From NCBI GenBank assembly GCA_022616055.1, contig JAKEFM010000246.1, forward strand, positions 1 through 64,000: a stretch of DNA of 64,000 nt, read 5' to 3'. Source of the DNA: Planctomycetota bacterium (GTDB lineage: Bacteria; Planctomycetota; UBA1135; JAKEFM01). Positions 26,991 to 34,759 of the stretch are shown one piece after another (within the stretch, counting starts at the first letter, position 1; the number at the start of each line of letters is the position of its first letter). A program made the translations under genes and the position numbers. Under the pieces are notes generated by a model. That model did no database searches. It had not been told where the DNA came from and saw only the letters and a program-made list of their open reading frames with translations.

Positions 26991-27511
26991 GCCGGCGGCC
27001 CTCCGTCCGCCCCGCCGCCGCGACCGGGCTCGCGGTCCGCCGCGCCCGCCCCGGCGACGTCCCGGCGATCTCCGGGATCGTCAACGCCTGGGCCGCCCTC
27101 GGCCGGATGCTCCCCCGCGAGGAGGCCGAGGTCTCCCGGACCCTCTCCGACTTCTTCGTCGCCGTCGAGGGGGAGGAGGTCGTCGGCTGCGGGGCCCTCG
27201 CCCTCTACGGGCACGACCTCGCCGAGGTCCGCTCCCTCGCCGTCCGCTCCGACCGCCAGGGGCGCGGGATCGGGGCGGCCCTCGTGCATTCCCTCCTCGC
27301 GGAGGCCGACGCCTACGAGATCCCGAGCGTGATCTCCTTCACCTACGTCCCCGACTTCTTCGCGCGCTTCGGCTTCCGGGTCGTCCCCGCCGACACGCTG
27401 CCGCGGAAGGCCTGGACCGACTGCGTGAAGTGCCCCAAGCGCAACTTCTGCGACGAGGTCGCGATGGAGCGCACGCTCCCCGGCGTCCCCGGCGCCGTCC
27501 CGGGCCTCTAG
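26987..27511 (+). CDS. argA: Short-type N-acetylglutamate synthase (GNAT family)
   Basis: 174 aa from a TTG in a TTGA overlap with argH. The GNAT core includes EVRSLAVRSDRQGRGIGAALV, and the C-terminus is KAWTDCVKCPKRNFCDEVAM. That Cys-x2-Cys-x5-Cys tail is typical of short stand-alone N-acetylglutamate synthases (S-NAGS), for example the actinobacterial ArgA. It acetylates glutamate with acetyl-CoA to start the pathway. argJ downstream can also do this, so the first step is duplicated. The symbol follows function by family; the start is inferred from the overlap. Confidence 0.82.
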   Translation: MSRRPSVRPAAATGLAVRRARPGDVPAISGIVNAWAALGRMLPREEAEVSRTLSDFFVAVEGEEVVGCGALALYGHDLAEVRSLAVRSDRQGRGIGAALVHSLLAEADAYEIPSVISFTYVPDFFARFGFRVVPADTLPRKAWTDCVKCPKRNFCDEVAMERTLPGVPGAVPGL

Positions 27512-27523
27512 AACCCCGCCGCG

Positions 27524-28720
27524 ATGGAGTGGTCGCTCGCGGAAGGCGAACTCCTCCGCCCCGGGGGCTTCACCGCCGCCGCCGTCGCGTGCGGCCTGAA
27601 GAAGGGGGGAGCGCTCGACCTCGCCCTCCTGCGGTCGGACCCCCCCGCCTCGGCCGCCGCCCTCTTCACCAAGAACCGCGTCCGGGCCGCCCCGGTCACC
27701 CTCTCCGCCGAGCACCTGGGCGCGACCGGCGGCCGGGCGGCCGCGATCCTCGTCAATTCCGGCTGCGCCAACGCGGCGACGGGGCCCGCCGGGGCGGCCG
27801 CGGCCGAGGAGACCGCGCGCCTCCTCGCCGAGCGCCTGCGAATCCCTCCCGAGCAGGTCCTCCTCGCGTCCACCGGCGTGATCGGGGTCCCCCTCGACGT
27901 CCCGAAGATCGCCGCGGCGATCCCGCGTCTCGAGGAGACCCTGTCCACCGACGGGCTCGAGGCCGTCTCGCGCGCGATCCTGACGACGGACACCCGCGCG
28001 AAGACGGCGAGCGCCTCCGCGCGTCTCGAGGGCCGGACCGTCTCCATCGCGGGCTTCGCCAAGGGCGCGGGGATGATCCACCCCGACCTCGCGACGATGC
28101 TCGTCTTCCTCGCGACCGACGCCCGGGCGTCCGCCTCGACCCTCCGCTCGGCCCTCCGCCGCGCGGCCGACGAGACCTTCAACCGGATCTCGATCGACGG
28201 AGACACCTCGACGAACGACTCGGTCTTCCTCCTCGCCTCGGGCGCCTCCGCTGTCCCCCTCGCCCCGACCCCCCTCGCCGAGGGCCTCGAGGCGGTCTGC
28301 CGGTCCCTCGCCCTCCAGATCGTCCGCGACGGGGAGGGGGCGACGAAGCTGATCGAGGTCGAGGTCCTGGGCGCCCTCACCTCTGCCGAGGCGGACGCCC
28401 TCGCGCGCACGATCGGCTCCTCCCTCCTCGTGCGGACCGCCGTGGCCGGGGGCGACCCGAACTGGGGCCGCATCCTCGCCGCGATCGGCCGTGCGCGCGT
28501 CCCCTTCGACCTCGGCCGCATCCGGGTCGAGGCGAACGGGGTCCCGCTCTTCCTCGAGGGGGGCCCCGCCGACTCCCCGGCGGCCGACAAGAAGCGGGTC
28601 TTCGACGCGAAGGAGGTCCGGATCCGGGTCGACCTCCGCCGCGGCTCCTCCAAGGCGCGCTTCTGGACCTCCGACCTGACGGAGGAGTACGTCCGGATCA
28701 ACGCGCGCTACACGACCTAG
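27524..28720 (+). CDS. argJ: Bifunctional glutamate N-acetyltransferase / ornithine acetyltransferase
   Basis: 398 aa. The self-cleavage site is in KGAGMIHPDLATMLVF, where Thr becomes the beta-chain N-terminal nucleophile, and the family ending is EEYVRINARYTT. It recycles the acetyl group from N-acetylornithine to glutamate and so makes free ornithine, which explains the absence of argE. It is the last gene of the arginine operon and ends 3 nt from the stop of the convergent peptidase-like gene, so no terminator fits between them. Confidence 0.96.
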   Translation: MEWSLAEGELLRPGGFTAAAVACGLKKGGALDLALLRSDPPASAAALFTKNRVRAAPVTLSAEHLGATGGRAAAILVNSGCANAATGPAGAAAAEETARLLAERLRIPPEQVLLASTGVIGVPLDVPKIAAAIPRLEETLSTDGLEAVSRAILTTDTRAKTASASARLEGRTVSIAGFAKGAGMIHPDLATMLVFLATDARASASTLRSALRRAADETFNRISIDGDTSTNDSVFLLASGASAVPLAPTPLAEGLEAVCRSLALQIVRDGEGATKLIEVEVLGALTSAEADALARTIGSSLLVRTAVAGGDPNWGRILAAIGRARVPFDLGRIRVEANGVPLFLEGGPADSPAADKKRVFDAKEVRIRVDLRRGSSKARFWTSDLTEEYVRINARYTT

Positions 28721-28723
28721 CCC

Positions 28724-30244
28724 CTACTTCCCCGCCGGATCCTTGAGGGCCCCGACGAACTCGACCCAGGCCTTCTCCAGGTCCTCGAAGGAGACCCCCG
28801 AGAAGGCCGCCTCGACGGCCTCGTTCCGCGCCGCCGCCTCCGCCGCTTCGACCTTCGGGCGCGGCGGGTTCTCCCCCGCCGCGGCGATGGCCTCGGCGTA
28901 CTTCGCCTTCAGCGTCTCGAAGTAGACCGGGAGGATCCTGCTCCAGGCCGGGTGCTTCGCCACGACCTTCGACTCCCGGAGGAAGAAGACGAAGGCCCAC
29001 CCCTGCGCGTAGTTGTGGTGGGGCTTGGCGTAGTACTTCGGCTGCTCGAACCGGACGAACTCCTTGAGCGGGACGAAGCTCTTCTCCTCGACGATCCGCT
29101 TCGCGAGCCCGACGCGCCACGGGTTGGGCCCGATGCGCTCGACCCGCTTGTAGCCCGCCGGGATCCGGGCCCCCGAGAAGTAGTCGCCGGTCCCCTCGTT
29201 GTACCAGGAGTGCGGAGCGACCTCCCCGCAGGAGTAGTAGATGTACTGGTGGAACGCCTCGTGGTAGAGGACGACGATCGAGTCCTTGCGGCCCGAGCCG
29301 GGCGCCTCGGGGGTGTCCTCCGCGTCGTAGAAGACCAGCTCGCGCGTCTCGGAGTTCCAGAATCCGCCGACGTTCGGCGGCGCGCCGCTGAACTTCTGGA
29401 ACTCCTCCTTGTCCTTGCAGACGCGGACGGTCGAGACCGCCTCGATCTCCTTCACGGGAGGGAAGAGCTCGAGGTACTTCGTGCGGATGATCTCGAGGTC
29501 GCTCTTGATCTTCCGCAGCAGCGCGGCGTCCTTCGTGTCGTGGATGAGGATGTAGTTCTCCGTGTCCTCGGCCTTCCACCCCCGGGAGAGGTTCCTCCGG
29601 ACCTCCTTCCTGTACTCGACGTTCCGGAAGGGGTGGTAGCGGTAGTAGAGGTCGACGTCCTCGGCGGTCGGGTCCGCGGCCTCCCGGACCCGGAACGACC
29701 GGGCCGACTGCTCGAAGATCTTCGACGCGGCCGCGAAGTCCTCCCGGCTCGCGAGGCCGAGGAGGAAGAGGACCGAGTCCTCCTGCTCGAAGACGTAGCC
29801 CAGCCCCCGCAGCTCCCCGTCCTCGCGCGCGAGCCGGTGGCGCGGGATCTCGCCGCGCTCCTTGAGGTCGAGCGCGCCGTCGGACTTCAGGGTCCACTTC
29901 CTGAGCGCGACCTTGTTCACGTAGTCCTCGATGCTGCGGACCATCGGGCGGCTCTCGGCCGCCGCCCGGCTCTCGGGCTGCGACTGGGGCGGCGCGGCTT
30001 TCTCCGCCCGGACGATCCAGATCTCGGACCGGAAGGGCTTCTCCTTCCCGGGGACGCGCTTCTCGGTGAACCTGAGCTGGATCCACTCCTCGTCCGGCGG
30101 GACCGGGAGCTCCTCGTAGCGCGCCGGGATGTGGAGGGTGATCCCCTTCACCCGGCTCTCGAAGGTGCGGTAGCCCTGGGGAGCGGGCGCCTGGGCCGCG
30201 AACGGGAGGCCCAGGAGCACGAGGAGATTCGCGTGCGACCCCAT
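28724..30244 (-). CDS. Secreted protein with gluzincin (HExxH) metallopeptidase-like domain
   Basis: 506 aa from the ATG at 30244, which gives a plausible signal peptide (ANLLVLLGLPFAAQAPA). The C-terminal half has LYHEAFHQYIYYSCGEVAPHSWYNEGTGDYFSG. HEAFH followed about 18 residues later by a Glu in NEGTGDY matches the zinc site of gluzincin/peptidase-MA-like families. The N-terminal about 180 residues are a separate beta-rich region without recognised homology. It is probably an envelope or secreted hydrolase. It converges on argJ. Confidence 0.72.
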   Translation of the reverse strand: MGSHANLLVLLGLPFAAQAPAPQGYRTFESRVKGITLHIPARYEELPVPPDEEWIQLRFTEKRVPGKEKPFRSEIWIVRAEKAAPPQSQPESRAAAESRPMVRSIEDYVNKVALRKWTLKSDGALDLKERGEIPRHRLAREDGELRGLGYVFEQEDSVLFLLGLASREDFAAASKIFEQSARSFRVREAADPTAEDVDLYYRYHPFRNVEYRKEVRRNLSRGWKAEDTENYILIHDTKDAALLRKIKSDLEIIRTKYLELFPPVKEIEAVSTVRVCKDKEEFQKFSGAPPNVGGFWNSETRELVFYDAEDTPEAPGSGRKDSIVVLYHEAFHQYIYYSCGEVAPHSWYNEGTGDYFSGARIPAGYKRVERIGPNPWRVGLAKRIVEEKSFVPLKEFVRFEQPKYYAKPHHNYAQGWAFVFFLRESKVVAKHPAWSRILPVYFETLKAKYAEAIAAAGENPPRPKVEAAEAAARNEAVEAAFSGVSFEDLEKAWVEFVGALKDPAGK

Positions 30245-30309
30245 GCGACCGATGCGACTCCGGCCGCGGGAGTGTACCGGGTATTCGTCCCGGCGGCCTC
30301 GGGCCGCGC

Positions 30310-31047
30310 TCACCTCTTCGTGACAAGGACGGGGAGGACCTCGTCGATCTCGAGCTCGGGGATCTGGACGCGGACCCGAGCTCGCCGGCACACGAATCGG
30401 ACGCCGAATTGTTCCAGAGGGACTTCGCCGGGGATCTCGAACCGAGCGAGGCCCAGCTCGTCCGCGACGGCGGGCTCGAGAAGGGCGACCCCCGTGAAGG
30501 CGGTGCTGGGGGAGACCCGGATCGGCCGGACGGAAGTTCCCCCCGGTTCTCCGAGCGGAAGCGGGATGTAGAGGTCCTTCCAGGGGAAGACCTTGGTCTT
30601 CTCCCCGCGCCGGCAGATCACCGCCCCCTCGAGCTTGAACTCGACGTGGCGGATATCCAGGCGCCCGAAAAACTCCATTCCGATCAGGTTCCGTGCTCCG
30701 GCCCCGCCCAGTCGGTATGCGACCGGCCCCTCCTCCCCGATCCGGAACACGAATCGATGCAGCGCCTTGGGATCCCTCGCGTCGGCGGCGCGGAGGCAGT
30801 CCGCGAGAGTCTCGGCGGGCGAAGTCGCCTCTCCGGCGACGATCGCGATCCACCCCCCTGCGTGCCTCGCCACCAGCCCCTCCCGGCGCTCGAGGTAGTC
30901 CGACTGGAAGAACGCCTCGTTCCTCGCGCGCTGCGCCGCGACCCGGTCCTCGCCGGGCCGCGACTCCTGCGCTCGGGCGAGGTGGAGGACGACGGGAACC
31001 GCGACGACGGCCGACACTCCCCAGGCGACGAGCGGCGTCATGTTCAT
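30310..31047 (-). CDS. Anchored protein with degenerate retropepsin-like domain
   Basis: 245 aa with an N-terminal membrane segment (VAWGVSAVVAVPVVLHLA). The C-terminal part reads VSPSTAFTGVALLEPAVADELGL, resembling the flap-proximal start of clan AA aspartic peptidases (VDTGxTG..LP..VA..LGL). The catalytic Asp is replaced by Ser or Pro here. GARNLIGMEFFGRLDIRHVEF could be the start of another half. If the comparison is right it is inactive or uses another residue. The short gap to the preceding peptidase-like gene (65 nt) suggests a common unit. Confidence 0.55.
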   Translation of the reverse strand: MNMTPLVAWGVSAVVAVPVVLHLARAQESRPGEDRVAAQRARNEAFFQSDYLERREGLVARHAGGWIAIVAGEATSPAETLADCLRAADARDPKALHRFVFRIGEEGPVAYRLGGAGARNLIGMEFFGRLDIRHVEFKLEGAVICRRGEKTKVFPWKDLYIPLPLGEPGGTSVRPIRVSPSTAFTGVALLEPAVADELGLARFEIPGEVPLEQFGVRFVCRRARVRVQIPELEIDEVLPVLVTKR

Positions 31048-31292
31048 CCGCCTCCGACGAGCCAGCGTGCGCTGCCCGATCCGATGCAGGGGATCGCCGG
31101 TCCGGCTCGCCGGACTTCCGGCGCGAGAGCCTTCCGGCGTGAAGAGTCTAACCCTCCAGCCTCCCTACTCTTCCCTCCGTCGATGCAGCCCGATGACGGA
31201 CACCGCCCCGGGCAGGCGGGAGCCACGGCGCGCCCCCCGGTTGAACCGGCGGCCACCTTCGGTTATCCCTCCGCCGATTCGAGGGAGAAGAA

Positions 31293-31463
31293 ATGACCCG
31301 AAAGATCCGCTGCGACGGCTGCGGCCGCGAAATCGTCGAGGAAAAGGCGATCCCCCTCGTCTGGGAGGAGGAGACGCTCTACTTCTGCTCGAAGGAGTGC
31401 GAGCAGAAGCAGAAGGTCCCCGAGCAGATCGAGATCGACCGGGACGAGGAACGCGGCGCCTGA
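31293..31463 (+). CDS. Small zinc-ribbon protein (TRASH/MYM-like)
   Basis: 56 aa with GAGGGAG just upstream of the ATG. The four Cys at C7, C10, C32 and C36 form C-x2-C ... C-x3-C (CDGC and FCSKEC), a metal-binding ribbon like YHS/TRASH proteins. The rest is acidic (EEEETLYF, RDEERG). It probably binds zinc or another metal in the cytoplasm. The codon pattern and ribosome-binding site support a real gene despite its size. Function unknown. Confidence 0.72.
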   Translation: MTRKIRCDGCGREIVEEKAIPLVWEEETLYFCSKECEQKQKVPEQIEIDRDEERGA

Positions 31464-31479
31464 GGGAAGGCGACCGGGG

Positions 31480-31932
31480 TCAGCTCGCGCTCTTCTGCGG
31501 GCCCCCTGCCCGACCGGCGAGCTCCCGGATTCCGACCGGGAGCCCGACGAGTCCGAACGAAACCGTCCCCACGATCGCCGCGGCGATGAAGAATCCCTCG
31601 GAGTCGTTTCCCCCGACCGCGAGCCCGGCGAGCCCGAGCCCCGCCGCGACCATCACCCCCATCCAGCCGACGCCGACGAGGAACCCGAAGAACCCCCCCA
31701 CCCGCGGGTTCGTGGCCGGGGCCGGCCGGGGGCGCGATCTCTCGGCCCCGACCCCGTGGAGCATCTGCTCCATCTCCTCCTTCGTGACGTTTCCCCTCTC
31801 GAGCATCTTCACGTAGAGGTCGTGGCGTAGGCGGGCGACCTGGACCCTCCTCCACGCGACCAGCCCCACGGTCAGGATGACCGCGACCCCGACGATCATC
31901 GCGAAGATCAGGAACACTTCCTCGGAATCCAT
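31480..31932 (-). CDS. Small integral membrane protein, unknown
   Basis: 150 aa from the ATG at 31932 with GGAG about 6 nt upstream; 31968 is an alternative. There is one N-terminal helix (VFLIFAMIVGVAVILTVGLVAW), a charged loop with YVKMLERGNVTKEEMEQML (like a short SHOCT-type segment), then two C-terminal helices. SHOCT motifs are oligomerisation helices in membrane proteins. Function not recognised. Confidence 0.6.
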   Translation of the reverse strand: MDSEEVFLIFAMIVGVAVILTVGLVAWRRVQVARLRHDLYVKMLERGNVTKEEMEQMLHGVGAERSRPRPAPATNPRVGGFFGFLVGVGWMGVMVAAGLGLAGLAVGGNDSEGFFIAAAIVGTVSFGLVGLPVGIRELAGRAGGPQKSAS

Positions 31933-31997
31933 CGGGATCTCCGGCTCTCGCCGCGGTGGGGCCGCCATTCGGCGGGGGGGTACGGATATTGAACCCG

Positions 31998-32015
31998 GGC
32001 TCCGCCCCGGGAGCC
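31998..32015 (-). terminator. Possible terminator after the SDR gene
   Basis: GGCTCC/GGAGCC stem with a 6-nt loop lies about 20 nt past the SDR stop. On the minus strand it is followed by CGGGTTCAATAT, only moderately T-rich. Confidence 0.35.
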
Positions 32016-32034
32016 ACGGCGCCCGGGTCCGGGC

Positions 32035-32805
32035 TCACCCGCCGAGGAGGACGGCCCCTCCGTTCACGTCGAGGATCGTCCCGGTGACGTGCCGGGCGAG
32101 GTCCGAGGCGAGGAAGAGGATGGCCCCGGCGACGTCCTCCGGCTCGCCGACGCGGCCGAGGGGGATCGTGCCGGCGATCCGCCGCTCCCCGCCGCCCCGG
32201 AGAGAGGAGGCCGTCATGTCGGTCCGCACCCAGCCGGGCGCGACGGCGAGCACGCGGATGCCGCGGGGCCCCAGCTCGACGGCGAGGGACTTCGTCAGGC
32301 CGTGCATCCCCTCCTTCGAGGCGGCGTAGTGGGAGTGGTAGGCCTCCCCCCGGCGGCCCGCCGTCGAGGTGACGTTCACGATCACCCCGCCCCGCTTCAT
32401 GCGCCGGACCGCCTCGCGGACGCAGAGGAAGGTCCCGAGGAGGTTCGGGCGCATGTGCGCTTCGAGGTCCTCGTCCGTCATCCTCCCGATCGGGGCGGGG
32501 CGCGCGCGCCAGACGCCGGCGTTGTTGACGAGGAGGTCGAGGCGGCGGCCGAGGGCGCGGTCGAGGGCGCGGAACATCGCGCGGACGGCGCGCCGGTCCC
32601 CCACGTCCGCCCGGAGCGCAACCGCCTTCCCGCCGGCTTTCTCGATCGCCCGGACGGCCGAGCGGGCGGCCGCCGCGTCCGCGCGGTAGTTCACGCCCAC
32701 GGCGGCTCCGGCCCGGGCGAGGAGGATCGCGACGGCGCGCCCGATCCCGCGCGAGGCGCCCGTGACGAGGGCGACTTTCCCGGTGAGATCGATCTCGACG
32801 GACAT
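32035..32805 (-). CDS. Short-chain dehydrogenase/reductase (FabG-like)
   Basis: 256 aa. The cofactor motif is TGASRGIGRA near residue 15, the structural motif is NNAG, and the catalytic set is Ser in NVTSTAG and Tyr/Lys in YHSHYAASK. After K comes PGWVRTDM, and the C-terminus ends DVNGG. The sequence resembles 3-oxoacyl-ACP reductases, but many SDRs look the same and no fatty-acid genes are adjacent, so the substrate is open. It lies back to back with the methyltransferase gene. Confidence 0.88.
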   Translation of the reverse strand: MSVEIDLTGKVALVTGASRGIGRAVAILLARAGAAVGVNYRADAAAARSAVRAIEKAGGKAVALRADVGDRRAVRAMFRALDRALGRRLDLLVNNAGVWRARPAPIGRMTDEDLEAHMRPNLLGTFLCVREAVRRMKRGGVIVNVTSTAGRRGEAYHSHYAASKEGMHGLTKSLAVELGPRGIRVLAVAPGWVRTDMTASSLRGGGERRIAGTIPLGRVGEPEDVAGAILFLASDLARHVTGTILDVNGGAVLLGG

Positions 32806-32852
32806 CGGGAGCCGGGAGTCTACTGGCCCGGGGCTCCCGACCGGATCGACCC

Positions 32853-33566
32853 GTGAACCCCTCCGTCGAGACGAGAGACTCGCCGTTCCCCCCCACGGAG
32901 TACGAGAGGTGGTGCGCCTCCTCCCTCGGCCGCGCGTACCTCTCGAGCGTCCGGGACGTCCTCCGCGGCTGGATCGAGGGGACGGCGTTCACGCGGGCGG
33001 CCGACATCGGCTGCGGCCCGGGGATCACCGCCGAGGGGCTGTTTTCCGCCAAGTCGTGGCCGCTCGGCGTCGACTGCTCCTTCGAGATGGCTCGGAGGGC
33101 CGTCGCGCGCGCCCGGGAGCGGGGGGTCGCCGCCGCCTCCGTCGCCGGCAAGGTCGAGGCCATGCCGCTGCGGGACGGCTCCATCGACCTCGTCCTGTGC
33201 ATCAACTGCCTCGAGTTCGTCGAGCGCCGCGAGGTCGCCCTCCGGGAGATCGCCCGGATCCTCCGGCCGGGCGGGACGGCGATCGTCGGCGTCATGAACC
33301 GGAGGAGCGCCTGGGAGATCACTCGGCGCCTCCGGAGACCGTTCAGCGACCGCCCCTACTACCGCGGCCGGTTCTTCTCCGAGGACGAGGTGCGCGGCCG
33401 GCTCGAGGAGGCGGGGCTCGCCGTCCTCGAGATTCGATCCGCGGTGCATTTCCCGCCGATCCCGCCGGGACCGTTGGCGGGGCTCTACCGGACCCTCGAC
33501 GGCGCGGCACGACGCCGGAGGTCGGGGAGGGGAGGCGTCCTCCTCGCGCGCAGCCGGAGGCGGTAG
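32853..33566 (+). CDS. Class I SAM-dependent methyltransferase
   Basis: 237 aa from a GTG start, divergent from the SDR gene. Motif I is AADIGCGPGITAEG, the post-I acidic residue is LGVDCS, and motif IV is DLVLCINCLEFV followed by EIARILRPGGTAIVGV. It is of the Methyltransf_11 type and probably acts on a small molecule. It ends 6 nt before the stop of the convergent unknown gene. Confidence 0.85.
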   Translation: MNPSVETRDSPFPPTEYERWCASSLGRAYLSSVRDVLRGWIEGTAFTRAADIGCGPGITAEGLFSAKSWPLGVDCSFEMARRAVARARERGVAAASVAGKVEAMPLRDGSIDLVLCINCLEFVERREVALREIARILRPGGTAIVGVMNRRSAWEITRRLRRPFSDRPYYRGRFFSEDEVRGRLEEAGLAVLEIRSAVHFPPIPPGPLAGLYRTLDGAARRRRSGRGGVLLARSRRR

Positions 33567-33572
33567 CCGGGC

Positions 33573-34697
33573 TCAGTGCCCGAGCCGCCGGTGCTCGTCG
33601 AGGTACTCCCGCACGGCCTTCGCGAACCCGTCGTCCTTCTTGCCGTCGGGGTCGTAGAGCGCCTGGAAGCGGGAAAAGCAGGAGATCGCGTCCCCCACGC
33701 TCTTCCGGAAGTCGTACCCTCGCGCGAGGTCGTAGAGCCCCCAGGTCGACGTCGGATCCTTGGCGACGCACTGGACGAGGAGGTCGATCGAGGCCTTCCA
33801 GCGCTCGTGGGCGCGGAGCTTCGCGACCTCGGGGTCGGGAGGGGGGACCTTCTTCCCCGGCTCGGGCGGGAGGAAACGCAGGGCCTCCTGGCGCCGCTTC
33901 TCCGCCTCGGCCAGCCGCTGCCGGAGCCCCTCGAAGTCCCCCTCGTGGTCCGAGAGGGCCTTGGGGAGCCGCAGCGAGCCTTCGAGCAGGGCCGTCTTCT
34001 TCCCGGCCTCCTCGACGAGGGGCTGGAGCGTGCCCTCCCCGAGCATCCCCCCCTTCTTCACCGCCTCGAACGTCTGCGCCGTCGCCTCCTTGGGGGCGCG
34101 CGACTCGGCCGAGAAGCCGACGAGCGTCTGGGCGTCCGCCGCCGCGACCGCGACCAGCGGCGCGAGGAGGGCCATGCGGGAGAAGAACTCCTGGACCTCC
34201 CCGGAGCCGAAGCCGATCCGCGTGTCGGGGAAGAGGTCGAGCATGCGGAGCGTCGCCCGGTGGACGGCCGCGATCTGCTGGCCCGCCTCGAGGAGGGGCC
34301 CCGCGCAGCGGAAGACCGGGTCGTGGAGCATCTCGATCGCGGCCGTGCGCGCCTCCGGCACGAGGTCGCGGAGGTCGGCGCACTTCGGCGCGGAGTAGGG
34401 CTTGAAGCTCTTGTAGAGCTCGGTCCAGTCCTCCTTCTTCTCCGGCCCGAGGAAGCGGACGGCGTATTCCCTCGCGAGGAGGTCCTCCCGCAGGCGAGAG
34501 AGGTCCCGCTCCAGGGCGTCGATCGGCTCGCGGAGGGCGCGGACGAAGGCCTGGTCCTCGGGGCGGTCCGACTTCCAGACCCGGGCGACGTCCTTGCGCG
34601 TCGCCACCTTCCAGTCGAGGGGAGGGGCGTCGACCTTTTCCTTTCCCTTTCCCTGGAGAGGCGCAAGGAGGGCGAACGAGGCGAGGAGGAGGCTCAC
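33573..34697 (-). CDS. Secreted alpha-helical protein, unknown
   Basis: 374 aa. The signal peptide is MSLLLASFALLAPLQG. The body is charged and helical, with long Arg/Glu-rich stretches such as LEGSLRLPKALSDHEGDFEGLRQR. Around residues 330-365 it has one or two TPR-like helices (STWGLYDLARGYDFRKSVGDAISCFSRFQALY). It is possibly a tetratricopeptide-related envelope protein. No catalytic motif is visible. Confidence 0.65.
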   Translation of the reverse strand: MSLLLASFALLAPLQGKGKEKVDAPPLDWKVATRKDVARVWKSDRPEDQAFVRALREPIDALERDLSRLREDLLAREYAVRFLGPEKKEDWTELYKSFKPYSAPKCADLRDLVPEARTAAIEMLHDPVFRCAGPLLEAGQQIAAVHRATLRMLDLFPDTRIGFGSGEVQEFFSRMALLAPLVAVAAADAQTLVGFSAESRAPKEATAQTFEAVKKGGMLGEGTLQPLVEEAGKKTALLEGSLRLPKALSDHEGDFEGLRQRLAEAEKRRQEALRFLPPEPGKKVPPPDPEVAKLRAHERWKASIDLLVQCVAKDPTSTWGLYDLARGYDFRKSVGDAISCFSRFQALYDPDGKKDDGFAKAVREYLDEHRRLGH

Positions 34698-34759
34698 GGG
34701 GATCGGACTCTAATACACGAGGGTCCCCCGGAGGAAACGGGTCCCCCCGACGGCCGGGT

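Noticed and set aside
32853-33566. Methyltransferase and the adjacent SDR as one biosynthetic cluster
   Set aside because: They are divergent and share no further biosynthetic neighbours; no cluster can be supported.
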